Shown: positions 7,524 to 14,670 of the stretch, piece by piece
Position numbering within the stretch: position 1 is the stretch's first letter
Layout of the letters: every line of letters starts with the position of its first letter
From: Candidatus Omnitrophota bacterium
Lineage (GTDB): Bacteria > Omnitrophota > Koll11 > Zapsychrales > Fredricksoniimonadaceae
DNA: 16,857 nucleotides
Assembly (NCBI GenBank): GCA_015233705.1
Contig: JADFXE010000022.1
Span: 1 to 16,857, forward strand
Direction of reading: 5' to 3'
Translations under genes and position numbers: made by a program
The notes under the pieces: generated by a model
Databases searched by the model: none
What the model saw: only the letters and a program-made list of their open reading frames with translations
What the model was told of the DNA's origin: nothing

Positions 7524-8921
7524 ATGGCCGAAGTTCTTTTTTCAAAGGCTATTTTGATCTTCCGCCGTGACCTGCGGCTTCAGGATAATAGTGCTTTTCT
7601 GTCTGCGATCAGGTCTTCTCGGCAGATCATTCCGGTTTTTATTCTTGATCCGCGCCAGGTCGCGCCGCATCCTTACAAAAGTGATAATGCTTTTCAGTTC
7701 ATGATGGAGAGCCTTCGTGAGCTTTCCGCGACGCTGATCAGCCGCGGCGGCAGGCTTTATGTCTTTTCCGGCTTGCCTGAAACTGTTCTACGTAGGCTTT
7801 TGTCAGAGACTGGGGCCGACGCTGTTTTCTCCAATCGCGATTACACTCCTTTCAGTCTGAAGCGTGACCTGGCGATCGTCCGGCTGTGTGAGTCAAGGAA
7901 GATTGTCTGCCGGATGTCCGATGATGCCCTGCTGAATGCGCCGGGAACGGTCCTCAAACAGGCTGGCGGGCCGTACACGGTCTTTACACCGTTCTTTAAA
8001 AAAGCCTCTTTGATCAGGATCCCGCTGCCGGTCGAAGGAAAGGGAGGCGCTTTTTTTGTCGCGCCGATTGCGGGAGAGAAGGCGAGCATCCTGAAGCGGT
8101 TGCCGAAAAAGGTCAATGGGTGTATTGCCTCTTGCGGCGGGCGCAGCGAGGCGCTGCGGATCCTTCGGCAGATCAAGAGATTCAAGGATTACGCGCGTCT
8201 GCGTGACCTTCCGGTTGAGGACGGGACCACGCGCCTGTCGGCTCATCTTAAGTTCGGAACGGTCTCGGTCCGTGAGGTGTATTGGGCGGTCAGAAAAGCG
8301 CTGGGGGCTGAACACCCTTTGATCCGTCAGCTGTTCTGGCGGGATTTCTTTACGACGATCGCCTATCACTTTCCGCATGTCTTCGGCAATGCGTTCTATC
8401 CGGAATATGACGCGATCAGATGGGAAAATGATCAGCGTTTATTTCAGGCGTGGTGCGAGGGGCGGACTGGATTCCCGATCGTTGATGCCGGTATGCGGGA
8501 GCTTAATACGACGGGATTCATGCATAACCGTGTGCGCATGATTGCGGCATCATTCTTGGTCAAGGACCTTCATATCGACTGGCGCTGGGGAGAGCGGTCC
8601 TTCGCCCGGAAGCTCGTTGATTATGATCCGGCGGTGAACAACGGTAACTGGCAGTGGGCTGCATCCACGGGCTGTGATCATCAGCCGTATTTCCGCATTT
8701 TCAATCCCTGGTTGCAGCAAAAGCGTTTTGATCCGCGGGCTGTTTACATCAAAAAGTGGGTCCCGGAGCTTGGAAATTGTGGTCCTGATCAGATCCATTC
8801 CGTCGAAAGGAATGGCGGCGCGCTTTTAGGTTATCCGCGGCCGGTCATTTCGCACGCCGTCGGGGCAGCATGGTCAAAACAAGCCTTCCGGGAGGCCTCC
8901 CGACGCGCTAAAAGCGATTGA
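7524..8921 (+). CDS. phrB: Class I deoxyribodipyrimidine photolyase
   Basis: This flavoenzyme uses near-UV/blue light to split cyclobutane pyrimidine dimers through reduced FAD. The 465 residues are close to the 472 of E. coli PhrB. The N-terminal alpha/beta antenna domain begins with ILIFRRDLRLQDN. The C-terminal FAD-binding domain carries TRLSAHLKFGTVS, QLFWRDFF, GFPIVDAGMREL, TGFMHNRVRM and NNGNWQWAASTG. The electron-transfer triad appears intact as W300, W353 and W376, each offset by six from E. coli W306, W359 and W382. The antenna cofactor (MTHF or other) cannot be told from sequence alone. ATG at 7524 sits one base after the rex stop with no clear separate ribosome site, which suggests coupling. 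A cryptochrome role is less likely given the class I CPD pattern. Confidence 0.93.
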   Translation: MAEVLFSKAILIFRRDLRLQDNSAFLSAIRSSRQIIPVFILDPRQVAPHPYKSDNAFQFMMESLRELSATLISRGGRLYVFSGLPETVLRRLLSETGADAVFSNRDYTPFSLKRDLAIVRLCESRKIVCRMSDDALLNAPGTVLKQAGGPYTVFTPFFKKASLIRIPLPVEGKGGAFFVAPIAGEKASILKRLPKKVNGCIASCGGRSEALRILRQIKRFKDYARLRDLPVEDGTTRLSAHLKFGTVSVREVYWAVRKALGAEHPLIRQLFWRDFFTTIAYHFPHVFGNAFYPEYDAIRWENDQRLFQAWCEGRTGFPIVDAGMRELNTTGFMHNRVRMIAASFLVKDLHIDWRWGERSFARKLVDYDPAVNNGNWQWAASTGCDHQPYFRIFNPWLQQKRFDPRAVYIKKWVPELGNCGPDQIHSVERNGGALLGYPRPVISHAVGAAWSKQAFREASRRAKSD

Positions 8922-9040
8922 CAATCTCTGGGGGCAAGGGTAATATCCCTTTCATCTTCGGTTTGCAGGGAATTATCCGGCTGGCAGTGAAAACATTTTC
9001 CTCTCCTCGAGAAAACCTGAAAAAATCCTGAAATACCATC

Positions 9041-9068
9041 TTGACAGAGTAAAGAAAGCGAATACTAT
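9041..9068 (+). promoter_or_regulatory. Candidate promoter upstream of the radical SAM / nrdDG block
   Basis: TTGACA at 9041-9046 is a perfect -35 element. TACTAT at 9063-9068 (4 of 6) lies 16 bases further on. The predicted transcript begins near 9075, leaving an untranslated leader of about 80 bases. The NrdR-like palindrome at 9062-9077 covers the -10 and probable start point. Confidence 0.6.
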
Positions 9069-9077
9069 ATATTGTGC
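9062..9077 (+). promoter_or_regulatory. NrdR-box-like operator
   Basis: The 16 bases ATACTATATATTGTGC match the published NrdR-box consensus acaCwAtATaTwGtgt, as I recall it, at 14 positions. NrdR is the ATP/dATP-sensing repressor of ribonucleotide reductase genes. The site overlaps the -10 region of the promoter at 9041-9068, where binding would block RNA polymerase. NrdR usually binds paired boxes about 31 bases apart; the expected upstream partner (about 9031-9046) is poor, matching about half the positions. Confidence 0.6.
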
Positions 9078-9156
9078 TCTCCGCGCTTAGGCATAACAAT
9101 AGGTTGACTTTCTCGCCTTTTGATGACGTCGGCTCAGGAGCATATCCCGGTGATAA

Positions 9157-9969
9157 ATGGTTACAGCAATGACCGCCCCCAAATTCAAACATATCTACGG
9201 CCCGGTGCACTCCTGGCGCATGGGCATGTCCCTCGGCATAGATCCGCTCAGCACCAAAAACAAAGCCTGCAATTTCAACTGTTCCTACTGCCAGTTAGGC
9301 GTGACCAGTCAGTTTTCCTGGGAGCGCCGTGTTTTTGTGCCTACCGGCTGGGTGGTGGAAGAGGTGAAGAGCTTGCCTGCGGATTGCCGGATCGATTATC
9401 TGACTTTTTCCGGGAGCGGCGAACCGACCCTGGCCTCGAATCTGGGGGAAATGATGCTGGCTCTGCGGGATGTGCGGCCGGAAAAGATCGCGGTCATCAC
9501 CAATTCAACGACGATTACGCGCCGGGATGTGCAGGCTGACCTGAAGCTCGCGGACCTGGTCCTGTTCAAGATCGATGCGGCTGACCAGGCGACCTTTGAG
9601 CGGCTGAACCATCCTTTTCCCAGGCTGCAGATCGCGGACATTATCAAGGGGATCAAGGATTTCCGGAAGACCTTTAAAGGGAAGCTGGCGCTGCAAATCA
9701 TGTTCACCGCAGAGAATCAAGCGCAGGTGCCTTTGATCGCTCAGGTGGCGAAGGATATCGCGCCGGATGAGGTTCAGCTCAACACGCCGCTTCGTCCGTC
9801 GCCGGTCAAGCCGTTGAGCGAGGCGGAAATGGCGGTGCTCAAGACGCATTTTGCAGGGCTCAAGGTCCTGTCTGTTTATGAGGAAGAGAAGAAGCCGTAC
9901 GTGCCTTTTGATGATGCCGCGACCGAAGAGCGGCACGGCAGGTTCAAGGGAGATAAAGGTCAGCTGTAA
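9157..9969 (+). CDS. Radical SAM protein, COG0731 (TYW1-like) family
   Basis: A cytosolic iron-sulfur enzyme expected to cleave S-adenosylmethionine. Residues 38-45, CNFNCSYC, give the CxxxCxxC ligands for the 4Fe-4S cluster. The surrounding YGPVHSWRMGMSLGIDP and CQLG pattern is typical of bacterial COG0731 proteins, relatives of the wyosine-forming TYW1; FSGSGEPT is the SAM-binding glycine motif. The bacterial substrate is not established, so no product is named. The frame has a stop at 9154-9156, so the start is ATG at 9157 or ATG at 9169. Neither has a well-placed ribosome site; AGGAG at 9136-9140 is 16 bases from 9157. The family homology starts just after 9169. It lies behind an NrdR-like box and ahead of nrdD, hinting at a link to anaerobic metabolism. 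Confidence 0.85.
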   Translation: MVTAMTAPKFKHIYGPVHSWRMGMSLGIDPLSTKNKACNFNCSYCQLGVTSQFSWERRVFVPTGWVVEEVKSLPADCRIDYLTFSGSGEPTLASNLGEMMLALRDVRPEKIAVITNSTTITRRDVQADLKLADLVLFKIDAADQATFERLNHPFPRLQIADIIKGIKDFRKTFKGKLALQIMFTAENQAQVPLIAQVAKDIAPDEVQLNTPLRPSPVKPLSEAEMAVLKTHFAGLKVLSVYEEEKKPYVPFDDAATEERHGRFKGDKGQL

Positions 9970-9992
9970 TTGTCTGTTGACAGCTGACTTTT
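9955..9992 (+). terminator. Terminator-like hairpin between the radical SAM gene and nrdD
   Basis: Bases 9955-9967 and 9980-9992 pair over 13 positions (nine-base perfect core GTCAGCTGT/ACAGCTGAC, one G-T wobble) around a 12-base loop. The 3' arm ends in TTTT, but the following bases GAGATT give only a short U-tract. The hairpin overlaps the stop codon of the upstream gene. It could terminate, attenuate or protect the transcript end. Confidence 0.5.
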
Positions 9993-10003
9993 GAGATTAA
10001 AAT
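9977..10003 (+). promoter_or_regulatory. Weak candidate promoter for nrdD
   Basis: TTGACA at 9977-9982 is a perfect -35 and TAAAAT at 9998-10003 matches 5 of 6 at the -10, but the spacer is only 15 bases. The -35 lies inside the hairpin 9955-9992. If real, it would give nrdD its own transcript. Confidence 0.3.
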
Positions 10004-10036
10004 TCCATCACCAGTAATAACACAGGGGGTAGCAGA

Positions 10037-12166
10037 GTGTACGCAACGGAAATCTTCACGAAGATCTTAAAGAGGAACGGGGTAGAGGTTGCTTTTGATC
10101 CGGCCAAGATCACGCACGCGCTTGTGAAGGCGGGCCAGGCCACCGGCGAGTTTAACGAGGATGCGGCCCAGAAGCTGACGATCCGTGTTCTGAACCTTGC
10201 GCTCCAGGCCTATCCGGGGCGGATCCCGACCGTTGAAGGGATCCAGGATATCGTCGAGGAAGTCCTGCTCACATCCCCCTATAAGCAGAGCGCCAAGGCG
10301 TATATCATTTATCGCGACCAGCATGCCCGGGTCCGCGAGATTGCTTCGCATTTTAATGTGAACCTCGTCGACGAATACCTGTCGCGCCGTGACTGGAAGG
10401 TCAATGAGAATTCGAACATGGCCTATTCGCTTCAGGGCCTTAATCATTATGTGTCCTCCGAGATCTCCAAGGCTTATTGGCTCAACAAAATCTATCCCGT
10501 CGAGATCCGCAATGCCCACCAGGACGGCGATTTCCATGTTCATGATCTTAACAGCCTGAGCGTTTACTGCGTCGGCTGGGACCTCTACGACCTTCTTCTG
10601 CAGGGGTTCAAGGGTGCCTCCGGCAAGGCCGAGTCTCGTCCGGCCAAGCATTTCCGCGCGGCGCTGGGCCAGGTCGTCAATTTCTTCTACACGCTGCAGG
10701 GCGAGGCGGCCGGTGCACAGGCCTTCTCGAACTTTGACACGCTTCTGGCGCCGTTCATTTCTTACGACGAGCTTTCTTACAGAGAAGTGCGCCAGGCGCT
10801 TCAGGAGTTTCTCTTTAACGTCAATGTGCCGACCCGCGTCGGCTTTCAGACGCCGTTCACCAATGTCACGCTCGACGTCCGCGTCCCGTCGTATTACAAG
10901 GACAAGGGTGTTGTCATCGGCGGCAAGACCCAGGAAAAGACCTACGGCGATTTCCAGGAGCAGATGGACATGTTCAACCGCGCGTTCCTCGAGGTCATGC
11001 TCGAGGGCGATGCCAAGGGCCGCGTCTTCACCTTCCCGATCCCGACGTATAATATCACCAAGGACTTTGACTGGGACAATCCCCAGCTGAAGCCTTTGTG
11101 GGATATGGCGGGAAAGTACGGGGTCCCGTATTTTGCCAACTACATCAACTCGGACATGAGCCCGGAAGATGCCCGCAGTATGTGCTGCCGTCTGCGCATC
11201 GATAACCGCGAGCTCAATTCCCGCGGCGGCGGTTTGTTCGGTGCCGCGCCTTTGACTGGTTCGATCGGTGTTGTCACCATCAACATGCCGCGTCTGGGGT
11301 TTGCCTGCAAGAATGAGGAGACCTTCTATGCCAACCTTGAGCACATGATGATCCTTTCCAAGGAAAGTCTGGAGATCAAGCGTAAGGTCCTGGAGAAGCT
11401 GACGGACGAGAACCTGTATCCGTACATGATGTTCTACCTGCGGGACGTCAAGAAGCGCTTCAACCAGTACTGGAAGAACCATTTCTCGACGATCGGCCTG
11501 GTCGGCATGAACGAGTGCTGCCTCAACTTCCTGGGCGAGAATATATCGACGCCCAAGGGCAAGAAGTTCGCCGAGGATGTGCTGGATTTCATGCGCAAGG
11601 TCTTGGTCAAGTTCCAGCAGGAGACGGGCAACAATTACAACCTCGAAGCCACGCCGGCGGAAGGCGTTTCTTACCGCCTGGCGAAGATGGACTCGGATAT
11701 GTATCCGGACCTCAAGCGTGACTGTCCCCGGGAACAAGCAGGCGGCGAGCCGTTCTATTCCAACTCGACCCATCTTCCGGTCCACCACACGGATGATATC
11801 TTCGACCTGTTCGACCACCAGGACAGCCTGCAGACCCGTTACACAGGCGGCACGGTCATCCATGTGTTCGTCGGGGAGAGGATCGACAACACCGAATCCG
11901 TGAAGAACTTCGTGAAGACGGTCTGCACCAAGTACAGCCTGCCGTATTTCACGATCTCGCCGACCTTCAGCGTGTGCCCGAGCTGCGGCTACATCGCCGG
12001 CGAGCACAAGCATTGTCCCAAATGCCAGGCCGAGTGCGAGGTCTATTCAAGGATCGTCGGTTATCTGCGGCCCCTTAATCAGTGGAACAAGGGCAAGAAG
12101 GCTGAGTTCCTCCAGAGAAAGACTTACGGCGTATGCGCATCGGGGGCCTGCTCAAGTTCAGTCTGA
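10037..12166 (+). CDS. nrdD: Anaerobic ribonucleoside-triphosphate reductase, catalytic subunit
   Basis: Class III ribonucleotide reductase converts ribonucleoside triphosphates to deoxy forms in the absence of oxygen, using a glycyl radical. At 709 residues it is nearly the same size as E. coli NrdD (712). Residues 1-95 form an ATP-cone allosteric domain (ILKRNGVEVAFDPAKITHAL). C178 (VYCVGWDL) and C383/C384 (SMCCRLRID) lie where the two active-site cysteines are expected. The Zn finger is C647, C650, C660 and C663. The radical glycine is G675 in SRIVGYLRP, 34 residues from the end. GTG at 10037 follows AGGGGGT at about 7 bases and places the ATP-cone normally. The nrdG gene overlaps its 3' end by 34 bases. 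Radical formation needs NrdG, and the enzyme is destroyed by oxygen, so this host grows at least part of the time without it. Confidence 0.97.
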   Translation: MYATEIFTKILKRNGVEVAFDPAKITHALVKAGQATGEFNEDAAQKLTIRVLNLALQAYPGRIPTVEGIQDIVEEVLLTSPYKQSAKAYIIYRDQHARVREIASHFNVNLVDEYLSRRDWKVNENSNMAYSLQGLNHYVSSEISKAYWLNKIYPVEIRNAHQDGDFHVHDLNSLSVYCVGWDLYDLLLQGFKGASGKAESRPAKHFRAALGQVVNFFYTLQGEAAGAQAFSNFDTLLAPFISYDELSYREVRQALQEFLFNVNVPTRVGFQTPFTNVTLDVRVPSYYKDKGVVIGGKTQEKTYGDFQEQMDMFNRAFLEVMLEGDAKGRVFTFPIPTYNITKDFDWDNPQLKPLWDMAGKYGVPYFANYINSDMSPEDARSMCCRLRIDNRELNSRGGGLFGAAPLTGSIGVVTINMPRLGFACKNEETFYANLEHMMILSKESLEIKRKVLEKLTDENLYPYMMFYLRDVKKRFNQYWKNHFSTIGLVGMNECCLNFLGENISTPKGKKFAEDVLDFMRKVLVKFQQETGNNYNLEATPAEGVSYRLAKMDSDMYPDLKRDCPREQAGGEPFYSNSTHLPVHHTDDIFDLFDHQDSLQTRYTGGTVIHVFVGERIDNTESVKNFVKTVCTKYSLPYFTISPTFSVCPSCGYIAGEHKHCPKCQAECEVYSRIVGYLRPLNQWNKGKKAEFLQRKTYGVCASGACSSSV

Positions 12167-12807
12167 TCGATTATCCGGGAAAGGTGGCAGCGGTTATTTT
12201 CACCCAGGGGTGCAATTACCGCTGCCCCTTTTGCCATAATCCGGAACTCGTCCTACCGGAGCTCTTCATCGAGCCGATTCTCGACAGCGACATCTTTACT
12301 TTCCTTGAGAAGCGCAAAGGTCAGCTTCAAGGTGTTGTTGTTACCGGTGGCGAGCCGACAATCCACAACGACCTTCCTCAATTCCTCCAAAAGATCAAAG
12401 CCATGGGTTTTCTGGTGAAGCTTGACACCAACGGTTCCCGTCCGGATGTGCTTCAGGCTGTCCTGGATGCTAAGTTTGTTGACTTTGTGGCCATGGATGT
12501 CAAATCATCCCTGGAAAATTACTGTAAGGCGACCGGCGCTCCGGCCGACTTAGAGGCAGTGAAAATGTCTATTGGGATCATCAAGAAAGCGGAGGTGGAA
12601 CATGAATTTCGGACAACGGCGCTTAAGACTATTGTCACCGATACGGATATGGCGGCGATCAAGGAACGTATCGGTCCGGGGCAGAATTATATCGTAAAGC
12701 GCGGCAATCTGAAGGACAAGGTCCTGGATTACAATTTCTTTGCCGATCAACCGGATTATTCCGATGAGGAGTGGCGGAAGATCAGCCGGTCTTATTTGGG
12801 TCATTAG
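12133..12807 (+). CDS. nrdG: Anaerobic ribonucleoside-triphosphate reductase activating protein
   Basis: This radical SAM activase installs the glycyl radical on NrdD. The 224 residues and N-terminal MRIGGLLKFSLIDYPGK match the longer NrdG form (TIGR02495 type) rather than the shorter E. coli NrdG. C27, C31 and C34 in CNYRCPFCHN are the cluster ligands. VVTGGEPT (about residues 73-80) is the GGE SAM-binding motif, and VDFVAMDVKSS follows the usual family pattern. ATG at 12133 lies inside nrdD, overlapping it by 34 bases in another frame. That start is preferred because family homology begins at its first residue. There is no strong ribosome site, so translation is probably coupled to nrdD, which would keep activase and reductase in proportion. 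Confidence 0.95.
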   Translation: MRIGGLLKFSLIDYPGKVAAVIFTQGCNYRCPFCHNPELVLPELFIEPILDSDIFTFLEKRKGQLQGVVVTGGEPTIHNDLPQFLQKIKAMGFLVKLDTNGSRPDVLQAVLDAKFVDFVAMDVKSSLENYCKATGAPADLEAVKMSIGIIKKAEVEHEFRTTALKTIVTDTDMAAIKERIGPGQNYIVKRGNLKDKVLDYNFFADQPDYSDEEWRKISRSYLGH

Positions 12808-12828
12808 ATAATCATGGGGGAGGATGTT

Positions 12829-13446
12829 ATGAAAGTATTGATCGTTTCGTATTGTCCGCGCGGTGAGCGTTCGCGGACCAAGCAACTGGCGGATTATGCG
12901 GCCGGGTTCGTCAAGTCAAAGAAAGTCAACGTCGAGGTTTTGGATCTGGCTAAGGATGTTCCGGATCTTCTGACCGCAGAGCGGCTGTCAGCGTATTATC
13001 TTCGCAATTATGCCGGTGGGAAGCCTTCGGCTAAGGAAGCCGCTCTTTTAAAGAAGATGGATGTCATGACCGCGCAGCTCAAGACGGCGGATATTGTCGT
13101 CGTCGCGTATCCTATGTATAACTTCTCGCAGCCGGCGATCGTCAAGGCCTGGTTTGATTCGGTCATGCAAAAAGGCGAGACCTGGGACATGGCGCAGGGA
13201 AATTATGTCGGTCTTCTAAAAGGCAAGAAGGCCCTGGTCCTTTCTTCCAGCGGCGGTGTCTATGAAGGGGATCTGTCCTTCCTGGAGCACAGCGTGAGCC
13301 TGAGCAAAGTTCACCTGGGATTTATGGGTTATGAGACCGAGGCTGTGGTCGCGGCCGGCATCAACCGGTACCCGGAAAAAGAGGGCGAGCTCCTGGCCGA
13401 GGCCAAGAAGAAGATCTCTGTTGTGTTTGGCAAGTGGCTGAATTGA
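12829..13446 (+). CDS. AzoR-like FMN-dependent NAD(P)H oxidoreductase, flavodoxin fold
   Basis: Soluble flavoprotein of the Flavodoxin_2 family; relatives reduce quinones or azo compounds with NAD(P)H. Residues 1-205 cover the usual length of about 200. The first strand and phosphate loop read VLIVSYCPRGERSRT. YPMYNFSQPAIVKAWFDSVM is the family signature around the FMN isoalloxazine ring. KKALVLSSSGGVY is the third flavin-contact strand. ATG at 12829 was chosen because GGGGGAGG (12816-12823) sits 5 bases upstream; ATG at 12814 in the same frame lies next to that site and lacks one of its own. It starts 21 bases after nrdG and is probably in the same operon. The natural substrate is unknown; detoxifying quinones under low oxygen is plausible. 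Confidence 0.85.
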   Translation: MKVLIVSYCPRGERSRTKQLADYAAGFVKSKKVNVEVLDLAKDVPDLLTAERLSAYYLRNYAGGKPSAKEAALLKKMDVMTAQLKTADIVVVAYPMYNFSQPAIVKAWFDSVMQKGETWDMAQGNYVGLLKGKKALVLSSSGGVYEGDLSFLEHSVSLSKVHLGFMGYETEAVVAAGINRYPEKEGELLAEAKKKISVVFGKWLN

Positions 13447-13619
13447 GGCCGTGGCCTGTCATTCTCAGCAGCTGCGGCAAATTTTGCTCGGAAGCGGGAG
13501 GATGAGTTTTCGTCTTTCTCCGTCGATGTTTGGTCACTTGCGTGCCGCTTGTTTGAGCCGCGCAAGAGGAATGAAAAATTTTTAATGTATTTTTCCTGAT
13601 ATTTTCATATACTATTTGC

Positions 13620-13710
13620 TAACTTAACAGTCCGTAGGAAGCTAGGGGTTTCCTATAGGCCGTGGCAGGAAGGTCTGCCAAGTGGATCATCTATAGGAAA
13701 GGAGAGAGAG
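13620..13710 (+). promoter_or_regulatory. Leader RNA with mutually exclusive hairpins upstream of the 13711 gene
   Basis: TTTCCTATAG at 13649-13658 can pair fully with CTATAGGAAA at 13691-13700 (10 bp, enclosing a 6-bp hairpin TGGCAG/CTGCCA at 13663-13680). The same strand can pair instead with TAGGAA at 13635-13640 (6 bp, plus a G-T pair). The long-range stem ends inside the ribosome site AAGGAG (13699-13704), just before ATG at 13711. A -10-like TATACT at 13608-13613 would start the RNA near 13620, but no good -35 was found. The layout resembles a translational switch or thermosensor; no known riboswitch class was recognised. Confidence 0.5.
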
Positions 13711-14229
13711 ATGAAGAAATTTTTGATCGCAGTTCTCGCGGTCCTGGGGTTTTCGTGCCTTGTGAGCCTCACGCCGGTTCGCGCTCAGGAGAATGTTGAA
13801 GACAAGTTTTCTTTCGGCAAGGTGGTGAGCGTCGCCGATCAGCAGATCACGGTGAAGGAGTATGATTTCACCAAGGATGCTGATGTGGAGACGACCTATT
13901 CCTTGACGCCAGAGACCGAGCTGGGGAACATCAACGCGGTCAAGGACCTCGCCGTAGGCGATGATATTGTCCTTGATTATGCGGAGAAGGACGGCAAGCG
14001 TATCGTCACGACACTCGTGAAAGAGGAAAAGGGTGGCGAGACGGTGCCGGCCGCGGAAGACCAGGCCGCTGCTCCCGCGCCTGCAGATGTAGCGAAAGCG
14101 GCACCCGCCTCTGGTCAGGCTGCTCCCGCGCCAACAACTGAAGATGCTGCCAAGGCCGCTCCGACCGCAGAGACCGCACCTGCTGAGACGGGTGGGGCTG
14201 CGCCAGCCGCGGACACGACGGCAAAGTAA
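13711..14229 (+). CDS. Secreted small-domain protein with Ala/Pro-rich tail
   Basis: Family not recognised. The 172-residue product has a signal peptide at 1-26 (KK, a long hydrophobic core, VRAQ), so it should reach the periplasm or cell surface. Residues 27-110 form a compact beta-rich domain of the type FGKVVSVADQQITVKEYD...TTYSLTPETELGNI...VGDDIVLDY, which resembles small OB-like or DUF5666-style domains that mediate binding. Residues of about 112-172 are a low-complexity tail of Ala, Pro, Glu and Thr with repeats such as AAPAP and AKAAP, probably disordered or wall-spanning. AAGGAG lies 6 bases before ATG at 13711. The gene follows a structured leader and precedes the cold-shock gene by 102 bases. 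Function is unknown. Confidence 0.8.
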   Translation: MKKFLIAVLAVLGFSCLVSLTPVRAQENVEDKFSFGKVVSVADQQITVKEYDFTKDADVETTYSLTPETELGNINAVKDLAVGDDIVLDYAEKDGKRIVTTLVKEEKGGETVPAAEDQAAAPAPADVAKAAPASGQAAPAPTTEDAAKAAPTAETAPAETGGAAPAADTTAK

Positions 14230-14331
14230 ACGCCCGCTGAGGCGTCAGCCGGATATGGTCCGGCGGGAAATCAGTAAGAGAAGAGCCCCGTTTGGGCAAA
14301 GTACAACAGTATCGTAAGAAAGAGAATCAAA

Positions 14332-14574
14332 ATGGAAAAAGGAAAAGTGAAGTGGTTCGATCGGAAAAAGGGCTATGGTTTCGTGACCATGTCCGACGGC
14401 AAGGATGTCTATGTGCATTACAGCGGCATTCAGGCTGAGGGTTTCAAGTATCTCGTGGACGGCGAGGAAGTTGAGTTCGAGGTCCAGGAGGATACGCGCG
14501 GTCCCAAGGCGGTCAATGTTGTCCGCCTCAATCCGCCGCCGGAGAAAGAGCGTCCTCGGAGAGCCGAGTTTTAA
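14332..14574 (+). CDS. Cold-shock domain protein (CspA family)
   Basis: A single OB-fold nucleic-acid binding domain, likely an RNA chaperone in the cytosol. Residues 4-9 (GKVKWF), RNP1 at 13-20 (KGYGFVTM) and RNP2 at 26-31 (VYVHYS) are all present. The RNA-facing aromatics W8, F9, Y15, F17, Y27, H29 and Y30 are in place; Y15 takes the usual Phe position. The 80 residues exceed the typical 65-70 because of a basic, Pro-rich tail (PPPEKERPRRAEF). The ribosome site AAGAAAGAG is weak. The 102-base upstream gap includes possible small hairpins GCTGA/TCAGC (14236-14249) and GCCGGA/TCCGGC (14248-14264). It may be co-transcribed with the 13711 gene and ends at the terminator at 14599-14636. I cannot tell which csp paralogue this is. 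Confidence 0.95.
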   Translation: MEKGKVKWFDRKKGYGFVTMSDGKDVYVHYSGIQAEGFKYLVDGEEVEFEVQEDTRGPKAVNVVRLNPPPEKERPRRAEF

Positions 14575-14598
14575 CCACTTTCTCTTATAGATCGACAC

Positions 14599-14636
14599 AA
14601 AGGGGATGGGCCTAAAGCTCATCCCTTTTGTTTTTG
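14599..14636 (+). terminator. Rho-independent terminator after the cold-shock gene
   Basis: AAAGGGGATGGGC (14599-14611) pairs with GCTCATCCCTTTT (14617-14629) over 13 bp with two G-T pairs, around a 5-base loop. It is followed by GTTTTTG, a U-tract. It lies 24 bases after the cold-shock stop and 35 bases before mntP. Confidence 0.9.
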
Positions 14637-14670
14637 TCTTTGATCCTGTTGTGTCTGTCCTTGAGGTGTT

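Noticed and set aside
8889..8902. Perfect palindrome CGGGAGGCCTCCCG at the end of the photolyase gene
   Set aside because: It has no loop, lies inside coding sequence, and has no U-tract, so it is not a terminator; no regulator site is known to me.
8936..8951. AAGGG/CCCTT hairpin after the photolyase gene
   Set aside because: Only five base pairs and no U-tract; too weak to call a terminator.
10067..12013. Antisense open frame of 648 codons opposite nrdD
   Set aside because: It is a by-product of the GC-rich codon pattern of nrdD. Its product matches nothing recognisable, and the plus strand encodes a complete NrdD.
12814..12816. ATG at 12814 as the AzoR start
   Set aside because: It lies beside the ribosome site GGGGGAGG that serves ATG 12829, and 12829 places the flavodoxin strand at the usual position.
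13537..13566. CTTGCG/CGCAAG inverted repeat after the AzoR gene
   Set aside because: About eight pairs with a 14-base loop, and the T-rich stretch comes too late for a terminator.
14575..14670. yybP-ykoY manganese riboswitch before mntP
   Set aside because: The gap is mostly filled by a simple terminator, leaving 34 bases, too few for that aptamer.
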